A DNA stretch of 24,533 nucleotides from CALSPH01 sp041690035 (GCA_041690035.1 JBDNFC010000087.1:1-24533); one strand, 5' to 3'; shown: positions 15,232 to 23,470, counted from the first letter of the stretch. Numbers and translations: made by a program. The notes: generated by a model from the sequence alone, not told the origin.

Positions 15232-15301
15232 ATTCACAATTTACCGTTCACCATACATAATTTACAATCCAGCATCCACAATTCAGTATTTACCATTCCA
15301 A
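15232..15301 (+). repeat. Right heptad-repeat array, ten 7-nt units
   Basis: Read on the + strand in register: ATTCACA, ATTTACC, GTTCACC, ATACATA, ATTTACA, ATCCAGC, ATCCACA, ATTCAGT, ATTTACC, ATTCCAA. The consensus is about ATTyACm. The array fills nearly all of the 91 bases between the copper ATPase stop (15309) and the four-helix-bundle start (15217). Confidence 0.8.
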
Positions 15302-15308
15302 ATTCTTT

Positions 15309-17801
15309 TTAGATTTTAATATTCTTCAAACGAAGTGAATTGGCTATTACCGAAACAGAACTAAAACTCATTGCCGCAGCTGCAATCATAGGCGATAACA
15401 ATATTCCGAAAAATGGGTATAAAACACCTGCTGCAATGGGAATTCCTAATGTATTATAGATGAGTGCGAAAAATAGGTTTTGCTTTATGTTTTTCATCAC
15501 AGCATGACTTAAATCCCTTGCTTTTACAATGCCGTTTAAATCACCTTTTACCAAGGTTATCATTGCGCTTTCAATGGCTACATCTGTGCCAGTTCCCATT
15601 GCGATACCGACATCACTTTTAGCCAACGCTGGCGCATCATTGATGCCATCTCCTGCCATAGCAACTACTTTGCCTTCTTTTTGCAGTGCCTCTACTTCTT
15701 TCAATTTATCTTCGGGTAACATGCTTGCTTTAAAATCCGCCAAATTGAGTTCGGAAGCTACAGCTTGTGCCGTATCGTGATTATCGCCTGTAAGCATTAT
15801 TACGGCAATCCCCTTATCTTGAAGAACTTTGATGGCTTTGGCACTGGTTTCTTTGATTTTATCACCAATAACTACGTAACCAACAACGGAATTATCTACT
15901 GCTAAATACGATACTGTTTTACCTTGTTTTTGATAGTTTTTTGCTTCTTCCAGCATTTCAGAGGTTATTTCCGCAGTGGCATATTCCATCATTTTAGGAT
16001 TGCCTAAGGCTACTTTTTTATCATTAATAATAGCTTCTACCCCTTTGCCAGTAACAGCACTGAATTTTTCTGTTTTTAAAATTTCAGCATTTTGTTCTTT
16101 ACCATATTTAACAGTCGCTTCTGCTAGTGGATGTTCGCTATTGCTGTTTAATGATACAATATATTGAAGTACTTGACTTTCGCTAAAATCATCATTGAAA
16201 GCACCAACTTTTTCTACAGTCGGTTTTCCTTCGGTAATGGTTCCCGTTTTATCAATGATTAAGGTATCTACCTTGTCTAATTTTTCGAGCGCTTCGGCAT
16301 TTTTAATCAATACACCATTTTGAGCACCTTTACCCACGCCAACCATTACAGACATTGGTGTTGCCAAGCCTAATGCGCATGGACACGCAATAATCAAAAC
16401 TGCAATGGCATTCACAAACGCGTAAACATACACTGGCACCGGACCCCAAATAGCCCAAACAGCAAAGGTTAGTAAAGAAATTATGATCACAACAGGTACA
16501 AAAAAGCCTGAAACTTTATCCGCTAAATTTTGAATGGGTGCACGGCTTCTGCTGGCATCGTTCACCATGTGAATAATTTGAGAAAGTAATGTGTCACTTC
16601 CCACCCTTTCAGCTTTCATCAAAAAAGTTTGATTCCCATTGATGGTTCCGCTGCTCACCTTATCGTCTTTCGATTTGTTTACAGGAATGGGCTCTCCTGT
16701 AATCATAGATTCATCAATGGTGATTTCTCCTTCGGTTATCATACCGTCAACGGGAATTTTATCGCCTGGCTTTACTTTTAAAATATCGTTCAATGCTATC
16801 TTGTCGATGCTTACTTCAACTTCTTCACCATCCATTATTTTTATGGCTTTGTTAGGTGCTAGTTTCAGCAATTCTTTAACTGCTGAATTGGTTTTATTGT
16901 GCGCGCGAGCTTCTAAAAGTTGACCTAAAAGTACAAGTGTTAGGATAACGGTTGCTGCTTCAAAATAAACGTGTACTGCTCCAGATTCCGTTTTGAATTG
17001 GTTTGGGAAAATATCAGGGAAAAACATTCCAAACACGCTAAATAACCAAGCCGCACCTGCACCAATACCTATGAGCGTAAACATATTGAGATTCCAAGTT
17101 CTAATACTCCTGTAAGCGCGTTCAAAAAACATCCAAGTAGCGTAAAAAACAACTGGAATAGATAAGCCAAACTGAATCCAATTCCAATGTTTTTGCTCCA
17201 TTATATTGGATAATGGATTATTGGTCATCATTTCACTCATTGCTATTAAGAATATAGGCAAAGTGAAAGCTGTGGCAATCCAAAATTTCTTCAATAGTTT
17301 ATTATAGGTTTTTTCTTCTGATGAACTATCTGGTTCCATGGGCAACAAATCCATGCCACATATAGGACAACTACCGGGTGCATCTTCAATTATTTCGGGA
17401 TGCATTGGACAAGTGTATTGCACGCTTTTGTTTGCAATCGCCTGCTTTACCAAATTCATTCCACAAACTGGGCAGTCGCCTTCTTTATCATACATTTTGT
17501 CACCTTCGCAGTGCATTGGGCAATAATACTTTCCATTATTGTCAGGCTTTGAAATATGTTTGTCCTTTGGCTTTTCCACCATCGTTTCGTTCAACATTCC
17601 TACACTATATTTTCCACCATCTTTTTCTAGGGCATCTTTCAATGTTTCTATCGGAATGTGTTTTACCATTTCTATACTTGCCGTTTTTTCTTCCAGATTT
17701 ACTTCCACATTAGTTACGCCTTGTATTTCGCTTAATATTTTTTGAACATGATTGCTGCATCCATTACAAGTCATTCCAGATATTTGATAAGTATGTTTCA
17801 T
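15309..17801 (-). CDS. copA: Cu(I)-type P1B ATPase with N-terminal HMA and two CPM-type metal-binding domains
   Basis: Copper-exporting inner-membrane ATPase, 830 aa. The N-terminal HMA domain has GMTCNGCSNHV (Cys12, Cys15). Two heavy-metal-binding CPMH domains follow, YYCPMH...CPVCGM (about 92-115) and YTCPMHPE...CPICGMDL (about 129-152). Eight membrane segments include the transport motif CPC (473-475). Catalytic signatures are TGE (368-370), DKTGT (517-521, phosphorylated Asp517) and GDGINDAPAL in the ATP-binding region. The CPC motif plus GMTCxxC favours Cu(I) as substrate, with Ag(I) possible. It is the first gene of the copper operon, followed by the four-helix-bundle gene and the multicopper oxidase. 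The tandem CPMH modules are common in Bacteroidota copper pumps. Confidence 0.96.
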   Translation of the reverse strand: MKHTYQISGMTCNGCSNHVQKILSEIQGVTNVEVNLEEKTASIEMVKHIPIETLKDALEKDGGKYSVGMLNETMVEKPKDKHISKPDNNGKYYCPMHCEGDKMYDKEGDCPVCGMNLVKQAIANKSVQYTCPMHPEIIEDAPGSCPICGMDLLPMEPDSSSEEKTYNKLLKKFWIATAFTLPIFLIAMSEMMTNNPLSNIMEQKHWNWIQFGLSIPVVFYATWMFFERAYRSIRTWNLNMFTLIGIGAGAAWLFSVFGMFFPDIFPNQFKTESGAVHVYFEAATVILTLVLLGQLLEARAHNKTNSAVKELLKLAPNKAIKIMDGEEVEVSIDKIALNDILKVKPGDKIPVDGMITEGEITIDESMITGEPIPVNKSKDDKVSSGTINGNQTFLMKAERVGSDTLLSQIIHMVNDASRSRAPIQNLADKVSGFFVPVVIIISLLTFAVWAIWGPVPVYVYAFVNAIAVLIIACPCALGLATPMSVMVGVGKGAQNGVLIKNAEALEKLDKVDTLIIDKTGTITEGKPTVEKVGAFNDDFSESQVLQYIVSLNSNSEHPLAEATVKYGKEQNAEILKTEKFSAVTGKGVEAIINDKKVALGNPKMMEYATAEITSEMLEEAKNYQKQGKTVSYLAVDNSVVGYVVIGDKIKETSAKAIKVLQDKGIAVIMLTGDNHDTAQAVASELNLADFKASMLPEDKLKEVEALQKEGKVVAMAGDGINDAPALAKSDVGIAMGTGTDVAIESAMITLVKGDLNGIVKARDLSHAVMKNIKQNLFFALIYNTLGIPIAAGVLYPFFGILLSPMIAAAAMSFSSVSVIANSLRLKNIKI

Positions 17802-17853
17802 AATTATTAATTTTATTGTAAATCTATTAGAATATCACCTCCAAGCGGCTAAA

Positions 17854-18020
17854 TTATTCGTGTGTTTTCCTACTTTCCATTTTTTTATTCAACATTTCAA
17901 TACTTTGTTTTTCGGCATCGGCAGATTTGTGCTAGCCTTTTGACCGTTAGATTTTGGCTTACATTTTTCATAGTCTTTCATATCTCTTTCGCTTTCTATT
18001 TTCATATATAACTTATTCAT
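17854..18020 (-). pseudogene. Small frameshifted ORF between egtD and copA
   Basis: A 43-residue frame starts at 18020 (its ATG overlaps the egtD stop, TAATG) and reads MNKLYMKIESERDMKDYEKC, then KPKSNGQKAS, stopping at 17889. A second frame continues the protein-like character as SADAEKQSIEMLNKKMESRK and THE, stopping at 17854. Fusing them would give a short charged helical protein; a frameshift near 17920-17935 separates them. I cannot name a family. Either a decayed gene, a sequencing error or a genuine 43-residue peptide is possible. Confidence 0.35.
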
Positions 18021-18976
18021 TAGTTCATAAAATTTTTATTTTTTCTGGTAAAAGAAACAAATGCATATTCCTTGTTGCAATCGTAATATGTTTGGGATAT
18101 TTTCAATCCGCTGTTATCGGATAAATATTGAATATCTTTCGGGAAATATTTTTTCGAAATTTCTGTATGTATAGTCTCAAATGCTTCAAATTGCACCTCA
18201 AAACCATCTGAAAAACGTATTATTTGATCCTCAAGGCTCACGATATAGCTTAAAGATGAACCATCTGTCGGATTGTAGAAAGGGAAATGCTCAAATTTTG
18301 AAATATCAAAATTAGCACCAAATTCACGGTTTATTCTGGTTAGTAAATTGAGGTTAAAAGTTTTGGTTATTCCTTTACAATCATCGTATGCAGCTATTAT
18401 TTTACGTGGATGTTTGACCAAATCAAATGCAACTATAAAACTATCATTTTCTTTCAATCCTTGCTTAACGTAATGGAAAAAAGCGACCGCATCATCTAAT
18501 AAAAAGTTGCCAATATTGGCACCTAAAAAAAGTACCAATCGTCCGTATGACGTCTCTGGTAAATCTTTGTACGTTCGGAAATAATTCCCTGCTTTGCTGC
18601 ATATATTAATACCAGACACTTCTGATTCAATTACTTGTTTATTGATGCACAGAATGTTTTCAGAAATATCCATCGCCACATATTCTAGTGCTTCAAAATA
18701 AGGTTGAAACTGATTAAGTAAATGTTTCGTTTTGCTTCCATCTCCAGCACCTAGCTCAATGATTTGTAAATTTTTATGAACTCCTGCTAAATGCTTTGCC
18801 ATTAGTTGGCTTTGTTGTTGAATGATTTGCATTTCACAAGCCGGAAGATAATACTCTTCCAATTGCATAATTTCTTGAAATAATTTACCGCCACTTTCGT
18901 CATAGAAATACATTGACGAAAGTTCTTTTTGTGGTTTGCTTAGTCCTTCTTTTATGTGTTGTAAAAAGTTGTTCAT
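18020..18976 (-). CDS. egtD: L-histidine N-alpha-methyltransferase (EgtD)
   Basis: SAM-dependent trimethylation of histidine to hercynine, the first step in ergothioneine synthesis. Using the ATG at 18976 gives 318 aa, the family length; the earlier start at 19021 would overlap egtB by 40 bases and add an uncharacteristic tail. Hallmarks are YDESGGKLFQEIMQLEEYYL and PACE near the N-terminus (residues 25-48), the SAM-binding IIELGAGDGSKTKHLL, LFLGANIGNF, and C-terminal YAFVSFTRK. It follows egtB by five bases in the same operon, which supports the assignment over other methyltransferases. Confidence 0.93.
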   Translation of the reverse strand: MNNFLQHIKEGLSKPQKELSSMYFYDESGGKLFQEIMQLEEYYLPACEMQIIQQQSQLMAKHLAGVHKNLQIIELGAGDGSKTKHLLNQFQPYFEALEYVAMDISENILCINKQVIESEVSGINICSKAGNYFRTYKDLPETSYGRLVLFLGANIGNFLLDDAVAFFHYVKQGLKENDSFIVAFDLVKHPRKIIAAYDDCKGITKTFNLNLLTRINREFGANFDISKFEHFPFYNPTDGSSLSYIVSLEDQIIRFSDGFEVQFEAFETIHTEISKKYFPKDIQYLSDNSGLKISQTYYDCNKEYAFVSFTRKNKNFMN

Positions 18977-18981
18977 TTCGC

Positions 18982-20133
18982 TTACTGTTTTTTTGTTAAG
19001 CGAACACCAGAAAAAATCCATCGTGAGTTGGCATGAAAAAAGTTGCGGTATGTTTTTCTGGTGTGATATTCAGGCGTGGCAATAGAAGCTCCACGCAATA
19101 CCATTTGATTTAGCATAAATTTACCATTATATTCCCCCAAAGCACCATCTACTTTATGAAATCCGGGATAAGGCAGATAAGCAGAATTAGTCCATTCCCA
19201 CAATTGTCCCCATTGAAATTGTGACGAGGCCACTTCCCATTCAAATTCTGTGGGTAGTCGCATACCTTTCCACTCGGCAAATGCTGTCGCTTCATAAAAC
19301 GATAGATGCATGATGGGTTCTAAAAGATTGATTTGCTTCAACCCTTCGAAAGTAAAATGGTGCCAAAGTCCATCTTTTTTATGCCAATATAAAGGTTGCC
19401 GCCAATCGTTTTCTTGTATATGGTGCCAAGCTTCATCGTACCACAGATTAAAGTTTTTGTATCCACCGTCTTCTATAAATTCGACAAACTCGCCATTGGT
19501 TATTAATCGGTTGCTGATAGAAAAAGGATGTAGATAAAACGAATGTTTGGGGCGTTCGTTATCGAAAGAAAAACCTTGTTCACTAGCTCCTATTTCAAAT
19601 ATACCTCCTTCAATTTCTATCCATTGTTCGGTTTGACTTTCTTCGCTGAGCATAAACATTTTTCCTAAAGCGGGAAATGTGGGTTGGCTGCCTAAGATAT
19701 ATTTGATATCATAAGCCAGCAATTCTTGATGCTGCTGTTCATGATTTATCCCAATTTCTATTAGGTCTAAAACTTCTTGGCTCAATGATGGGCTCAATAA
19801 TTTTTGCATTCCCTCATCTACATATTTACGATAAGCATATACTTCATCAACGGTAGGTCGGGTCATAAATCCTCGATTTATCCGCAACGTACGCTCCCCC
19901 ATGTTGTTGTAATAACTATTGAATAAAAAAGCAAAATCGGGATGAAAAGGTGTGTAATCTGCGAGGTGATGCACCAAAATAAACTGCTCAAAAAACCAAG
20001 TAGTATGAGCCAAATGCCATTTAGGTGGCGATACCTCCACTATGGGCTGCACCACATAGTCTTCGGTAGCGAGTGGCTTGCAAATAACTGTAGATAGCAT
20101 TCGGGCACTACTGTATTTTTCTAGAATATCCAT
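18982..20133 (-). CDS. egtB: Ergothioneine sulfoxide synthase (EgtB)
   Basis: Non-heme iron enzyme joining a thiol donor (cysteine or gamma-glutamylcysteine) to the imidazole of hercynine with O2. The N-terminal DinB-like domain has WHLAHTTWFFEQF (His40, His43 region) and the iron motif NHEQQHQEL (His131, His135). The C-terminal half is a formylglycine-generating-enzyme-type fold (GGIFEIGASEQGFSFDNERP, RLPTEFEWEVAS, FSGVRLTK). The ATG at 20133 gives 383 aa and lies two bases after the DUF427 stop. No methyltransferase domain is fused, so this is EgtB and not OvoA. Which thiol donor is used cannot be read from the sequence here. Confidence 0.92.
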   Translation of the reverse strand: MDILEKYSSARMLSTVICKPLATEDYVVQPIVEVSPPKWHLAHTTWFFEQFILVHHLADYTPFHPDFAFLFNSYYNNMGERTLRINRGFMTRPTVDEVYAYRKYVDEGMQKLLSPSLSQEVLDLIEIGINHEQQHQELLAYDIKYILGSQPTFPALGKMFMLSEESQTEQWIEIEGGIFEIGASEQGFSFDNERPKHSFYLHPFSISNRLITNGEFVEFIEDGGYKNFNLWYDEAWHHIQENDWRQPLYWHKKDGLWHHFTFEGLKQINLLEPIMHLSFYEATAFAEWKGMRLPTEFEWEVASSQFQWGQLWEWTNSAYLPYPGFHKVDGALGEYNGKFMLNQMVLRGASIATPEYHTRKTYRNFFHANSRWIFSGVRLTKKQ

Positions 20134-20135
20134 TT

Positions 20136-20420
20136 TTATGATTCTAAGATTTCTACTCCCTTCCAAAAGGCAAAATGTCCTTGTATTTTAGCTGCAGCTG
20201 CTTTGGGATTTGGGTAATACCAAGCAGCATCTGGGTTCTTTTCCCCATTTACAGAAAGTGATTTATAACTGGCTTCACCTTTCCACGGACAAGTAGTGTG
20301 TTTTTGACTGCTTTCAAAAAAATCTTTGTGAATACTTTCCTGCGGGAAATAATGATTTCCTTCCACCTCTATGGTGTTGTCGCTTTTAGCTATAATTTCG
20401 TTGTTCCAAATTGCTTTCAT
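20136..20420 (-). CDS. DUF427 domain protein
   Basis: A 94-residue single-domain protein of family DUF427, recognised by MKAIWNNEIIAKSD, the central EGNHYFPQESIHKDFF, TTCPWKGEASYKSL and DAAWYYPNPKAAAAKIQGHFAFW. The CPWKG and AWYYP motifs are the family's most conserved parts. It has no assigned reaction. Its close packing between the disulfide reductase (1-base gap) and egtB (2-base gap) links it to ergothioneine or thiol metabolism by context only. Confidence 0.88.
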   Translation of the reverse strand: MKAIWNNEIIAKSDNTIEVEGNHYFPQESIHKDFFESSQKHTTCPWKGEASYKSLSVNGEKNPDAAWYYPNPKAAAAKIQGHFAFWKGVEILES

Positions 20421-20421
20421 A

Positions 20422-21801
20422 TTATGGTTTGGTCAAAGATTCTAACATAGTAGGAATTAATTCAGAAATAGTGGGGTGCGGCAATACAGTGTCTCTGAAC
20501 ACTTCATAACTTGCACCTGCATACATCATGTTTATAAAACTGCTAATCACTTCATCGCCACCTACTCCTAAAACGGTAGCTCCTAATATTTTTTTAGTTT
20601 TATTGTCAATCAGTACGCTCATATACCCATTGGTTTCACCTTTTTCTTTGGCTCTAGAAATTTTGCTGAATGGCCGATGACCGACCAAAAAATTCAATCC
20701 CTTTTTCTTTGCCTCTTTCACCGTAATACCCACTCTGCCAAGTGGCGGATCTACAAACAAGCCGTAGGTTAAAATTCGATCAGAAACTTTTCGGTTTTTT
20801 CCTTCAAATTTATTTTCTGCAATAATTTCATAGTCATTATATGCGGTATGGGTAAATGCTCCTTTTCCATTACAATCACCTAAAGCATAAATTCCGGGAA
20901 CATTGGTCTGTAAATAATCATCTACTTCTATAAACCCTTTCTGGTTTGTGGTAATGCCTGTGGCATCTAAGTTGAGCGTATCCGTGTTGGCTTTTCTACC
21001 TATAGCCAATAAAACGTGGCTTCCGGTAATTTTAGGAGACCCGCCCATTTTGCAATCTACTTGAACCGATATAGTTCCATCTTCTTCATTTTTTGCAGTA
21101 ACACATGTTGCTTGCAATCGAAAATCAATTCCTTCATCTTCTAAAAATTTTAAAATAGCCTCACTCGTTTCAGTATCTTCTCTTCCTATGATGCTTTCTG
21201 TCTTTTCTATAATTGTAACTTGGCTTCCAAATCTTCTAAACATTTGGCCAAATTCTAATCCAATGTAGCTGCCACCAATAATAATTAAATGTGTTGGAAT
21301 CTCTTCTAACTCTAAAATAGACGAACTGGTTAAATAGGATATTTCTTCATATCCATCAGGCACAAATGGACGTCCACCCACATTAATGTATATTTCCTCT
21401 GCAGTAAGCAATTTGCCATTCACCAAAACCACTTTATGGTCGGTAAAGCTTGCCACACCTTGGAAGTAGGTAATGTTTTCATTTTTTTCTATCTCAGCAG
21501 CAATGCCATCTAAAGATTTTTTAATTAATGCATCTTTTCGAGCTTTGATTTTTTTCAAGTCTGCACGAGTACCCGCGGGTATATGAATGCCTAGTTCGTC
21601 CCCGTGCGTTGCGTCCCACATTCTTCTTGCACTAGCCACGTAGGCTTTTGTAGGTGTGCAACCTACATTAAGGCATGTGCCTCCTAAATGTTCCTTTTCA
21701 ATAAAGGCAACTTTTTTGCCTTTTGAGGCAAGTTTAAAAGCTAGTGGTGTTCCGGCTTGGCCCGAACCAATTATGATGGCATCAAATTTTTTCATTTTCA
21801 A
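20422..21801 (-). CDS. Class I FAD pyridine-nucleotide disulfide oxidoreductase (mercuric-reductase-like)
   Basis: A 459-residue flavoprotein. It has an N-terminal FAD-binding GSGQAGTPLAF and the redox disulfide in GGTCLNVGCTPTKA (CxxxxC, about residues 43-48). The NAD(P)H-binding motif is IIIGGSYIGLEFGQMF, the second FAD motif is GIYALGDCNGKGAFTHTAYND, and the dimerisation domain ends with the catalytic His-Glu pair in LPHPTISELIPT. True MerA also has a C-terminal Cys pair and usually an HMA domain; both are missing here (it ends LESLTKP), so mercury reduction is unlikely. Related enzymes reduce small disulfides. Position at one base from DUF427 and directly upstream of egtB/egtD suggests a thiol-recycling role. 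The start may be Met1 or Met3. Confidence 0.88.
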   Translation of the reverse strand: MKMKKFDAIIIGSGQAGTPLAFKLASKGKKVAFIEKEHLGGTCLNVGCTPTKAYVASARRMWDATHGDELGIHIPAGTRADLKKIKARKDALIKKSLDGIAAEIEKNENITYFQGVASFTDHKVVLVNGKLLTAEEIYINVGGRPFVPDGYEEISYLTSSSILELEEIPTHLIIIGGSYIGLEFGQMFRRFGSQVTIIEKTESIIGREDTETSEAILKFLEDEGIDFRLQATCVTAKNEEDGTISVQVDCKMGGSPKITGSHVLLAIGRKANTDTLNLDATGITTNQKGFIEVDDYLQTNVPGIYALGDCNGKGAFTHTAYNDYEIIAENKFEGKNRKVSDRILTYGLFVDPPLGRVGITVKEAKKKGLNFLVGHRPFSKISRAKEKGETNGYMSVLIDNKTKKILGATVLGVGGDEVISSFINMMYAGASYEVFRDTVLPHPTISELIPTMLESLTKP

Positions 21802-21817
21802 ATATAATTAGCAATTT

Positions 21818-22621
21818 TTATCGTTCTGTTTGTGGTGCTTTTTTTCTAATAAATGGAAGTGTTGCTCGATTTTTGAACGCATGAATTGCAGAGGCAACAC
21901 CAATGATAGCAGCAGCAATCGCTGCACTATAGGTTATTGATTGAATTTGATCTGTATGACGCACTGCAATAGCAATAAGTGCCCAAATAAACACGGCTCC
22001 ATATTCTCGCATATTTCTCGCAAAAATCATGAATAAGGCAAGAAGAGTTGCTACGAAAATCATTGTAATTGTCCATGTTATTTCTGAAATTCCTCCTGTC
22101 CAATTCAATTTAGCGAGGTATGCCGAAATGTTCGCAATGGTAGCAACACTAATCCAACCAAAGTATAGATCAATCGGCCACCAAACAAGTGCTATAAACT
22201 TTAAAGGGGCATCCCAACGCTCCATATTCAATCGAAGAACTGTTAAGGTCAACATAACAAGAATAAAGAGCATGATGATTACCGAGATTCCAACTTCTTC
22301 GTTGAGCCAAAACCAAAGCCATGCTGCATTGCCGAGGTGCGCCAAAATTAGTGTAGGTGCAGCCTTTTCAATAAACTCATTATTGCCGTCATCTTTAAAA
22401 GCGCAAATGATCATATATACTCCGAGCATAAGCAATCCGAGGTAAATAATTCCCCAGATGGCAAAGGCGTACCCTGCAGGTGTGAACAAATTATCAAGAC
22501 TATCACTCACAGATCCTACCGTGTTGTTGTTAATCGCAGCCGTATTTGAATAGTAATTCCAAAAGATAAGTACTAACAATACGACCAAATGTAAACTTGC
22601 TAAAATTTTATTCTTTTTCAT
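21818..22621 (-). CDS. TspO/MBR-like tryptophan-rich integral membrane protein
   Basis: A 267-residue inner-membrane protein with about seven hydrophobic helices. Recognisable TspO/MBR-type features are FTPAGYAFAIWGIIYLGLL, LGNAAWLWFWLNEEVG, LVWWPIDLYFGWISVATIAN and many tryptophans. It is longer than classical 160-residue TspO, matching the larger tryptophan-rich sensory-like proteins of Bacteroidota. I choose the ATG at 22621 because residues before it lack family character. TspO relatives bind porphyrins or heme and respond to oxidative stress. It heads the operon containing the disulfide reductase and the ergothioneine genes, starting 16-22 bases upstream of the reductase. Confidence 0.8.
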   Translation of the reverse strand: MKKNKILASLHLVVLLVLIFWNYYSNTAAINNNTVGSVSDSLDNLFTPAGYAFAIWGIIYLGLLMLGVYMIICAFKDDGNNEFIEKAAPTLILAHLGNAAWLWFWLNEEVGISVIIMLFILVMLTLTVLRLNMERWDAPLKFIALVWWPIDLYFGWISVATIANISAYLAKLNWTGGISEITWTITMIFVATLLALFMIFARNMREYGAVFIWALIAIAVRHTDQIQSITYSAAIAAAIIGVASAIHAFKNRATLPFIRKKAPQTER

Positions 22622-22727
22622 GTGTCGATTTTGTATTGAAAACAACTCCAACAGAAGCATACTTGATTAACGAGAAATTATGCATCAAATTTGAATTCGG
22701 ATTGTGCGCTGAATGCGTTTACACAAA

Positions 22728-23258
22728 TTAAAAATAAAGAAGCTTTGTAGAATAACTTTTTTGACAAAATGAAAGGTTTAATTTAAATATCTTCTCAAAG
22801 TCCAAAGTCCACGCGATGGTTTCGTGTTGTTCCATCAGGCCTGTTAGAAAATCTGCGGTTCCTGCATCCTTATGTTCTTCGCTGCAATCGTCAACAAATT
22901 TGCGAAGCATAATAATAATCGTTTCATGGTCTGTCAAAAGTTCCTTAATCATTTCTTTTGAAGAAGGATATTTTCCGGGATGTTCTTTTACGGTAGATAA
23001 TTTTCTAAATTCATACATGGTGCCAATAGCTTTGTGTCCCAATTTGCCGATGCGTTCTGCAATTTCATCTATTGATTCTTCTAATTGTTTATAGTGATTT
23101 TCAAATAATTTATGGAGTTCCATAAAACTTTCACCACTCACGTTCCAGTGAAACTTTCTTGTTTTTGTATAGAGTGTTACCTCATTTGCCAAAGCTTCAG
23201 ATAATAGTTCTGTTACAGCATTTATTTTTTTTACTGGTGTTCCAATGTTAGGTTTCAT
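22728..23258 (-). CDS. dps: Dps-family ferritin-like protein with altered C-terminus
   Basis: Dodecameric iron-storage and DNA-protection protein. The inter-subunit ferroxidase site is present: His37 in FHWN, His49 in ELHKLF, and Asp64 and Glu68 in IDEIAERIGKLG. Residues 1-152 follow the family well, including MEQHETIAWTL. The remaining 24 residues (DFEKIFKLNLSFCQK and on) are not family-like. A 7-bp tandem duplication (AAAGTCC at 22797-22803 and 22804-22810, + strand) explains this: removing one copy restores WTLRRYLN followed by TAA at 22778-22780, a normal 157-residue Dps ending. The core fold should survive, but the C-terminal tail is changed and adds a cysteine. Sequencing or assembly error is possible. 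Confidence 0.93.
   Translation of the reverse strand: MKPNIGTPVKKINAVTELLSEALANEVTLYTKTRKFHWNVSGESFMELHKLFENHYKQLEESIDEIAERIGKLGHKAIGTMYEFRKLSTVKEHPGKYPSSKEMIKELLTDHETIIIMLRKFVDDCSEEHKDAGTADFLTGLMEQHETIAWTLDFEKIFKLNLSFCQKSYSTKLLYF
22797..22810. repeat. 7-bp tandem duplication causing the dps frameshift
   Basis: AAAGTCC AAAGTCC on the + strand, GGACTTT GGACTTT on the coding strand. Deleting either copy restores the canonical frame. Confidence 0.85.
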
Positions 23259-23470
23259 ATCAATTTGTTTTTTTGTTTAGTCATTGCTTTTAAGAACATA
23301 ATGAGTGCAATAATTATTGAATAATCCCCATGTCTCTGCCCCATGAATTATCGTGCATCATTATAATTGCATTGTTGAGAATTAAATTATTCGCTTTACA
23401 AAGGTGAGTAAATCAAAAGATAGCATGTTACACAATTCTGAATTTTAGTTGCATAATTCCTATAATAAAT
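23259..23470. other. Upstream region of dps, with possible decayed small membrane protein
   Basis: 212 bases containing the dps promoter region. On the minus strand one frame gives MMHDNSWGRDMGIIQ from 23361 to a stop at 23314. A neighbouring frame gives IIALIMFLKAMTKQKNKLI, ending in a TGA that overlaps the dps ATG. Together they resemble short SHOCT-type membrane proteins, but the evidence is thin. No clear TAnnTTTG element is seen; TATCTTTTG on the minus strand (near 23416-23424) has one extra base. Confidence 0.3.

Noticed and set aside
15232..15301. CRISPR-like array
   Set aside because: Units are 7 bases, degenerate and have no spacers; it is a short tandem repeat, not a CRISPR.
17338..17745. 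Overlapping plus-strand ORFs of 60-110 residues
   Set aside because: They are antisense to the metal-binding N-terminus of copA, whose motifs are unambiguous.
20422..21801. Mercuric reductase with MerC as a mercury-resistance pair
   Set aside because: The reductase lacks the C-terminal cysteine pair of MerA and is locked in the egtBD operon; the MerC-domain gene is 8.6 kb away in another operon with a Fur-type regulator, and there is no MerR or MerP.
22029..22445. 138-residue plus-strand ORF
   Set aside because: It lies wholly antisense to the TspO-like gene, has no family features and is explained as a shadow of that gene.
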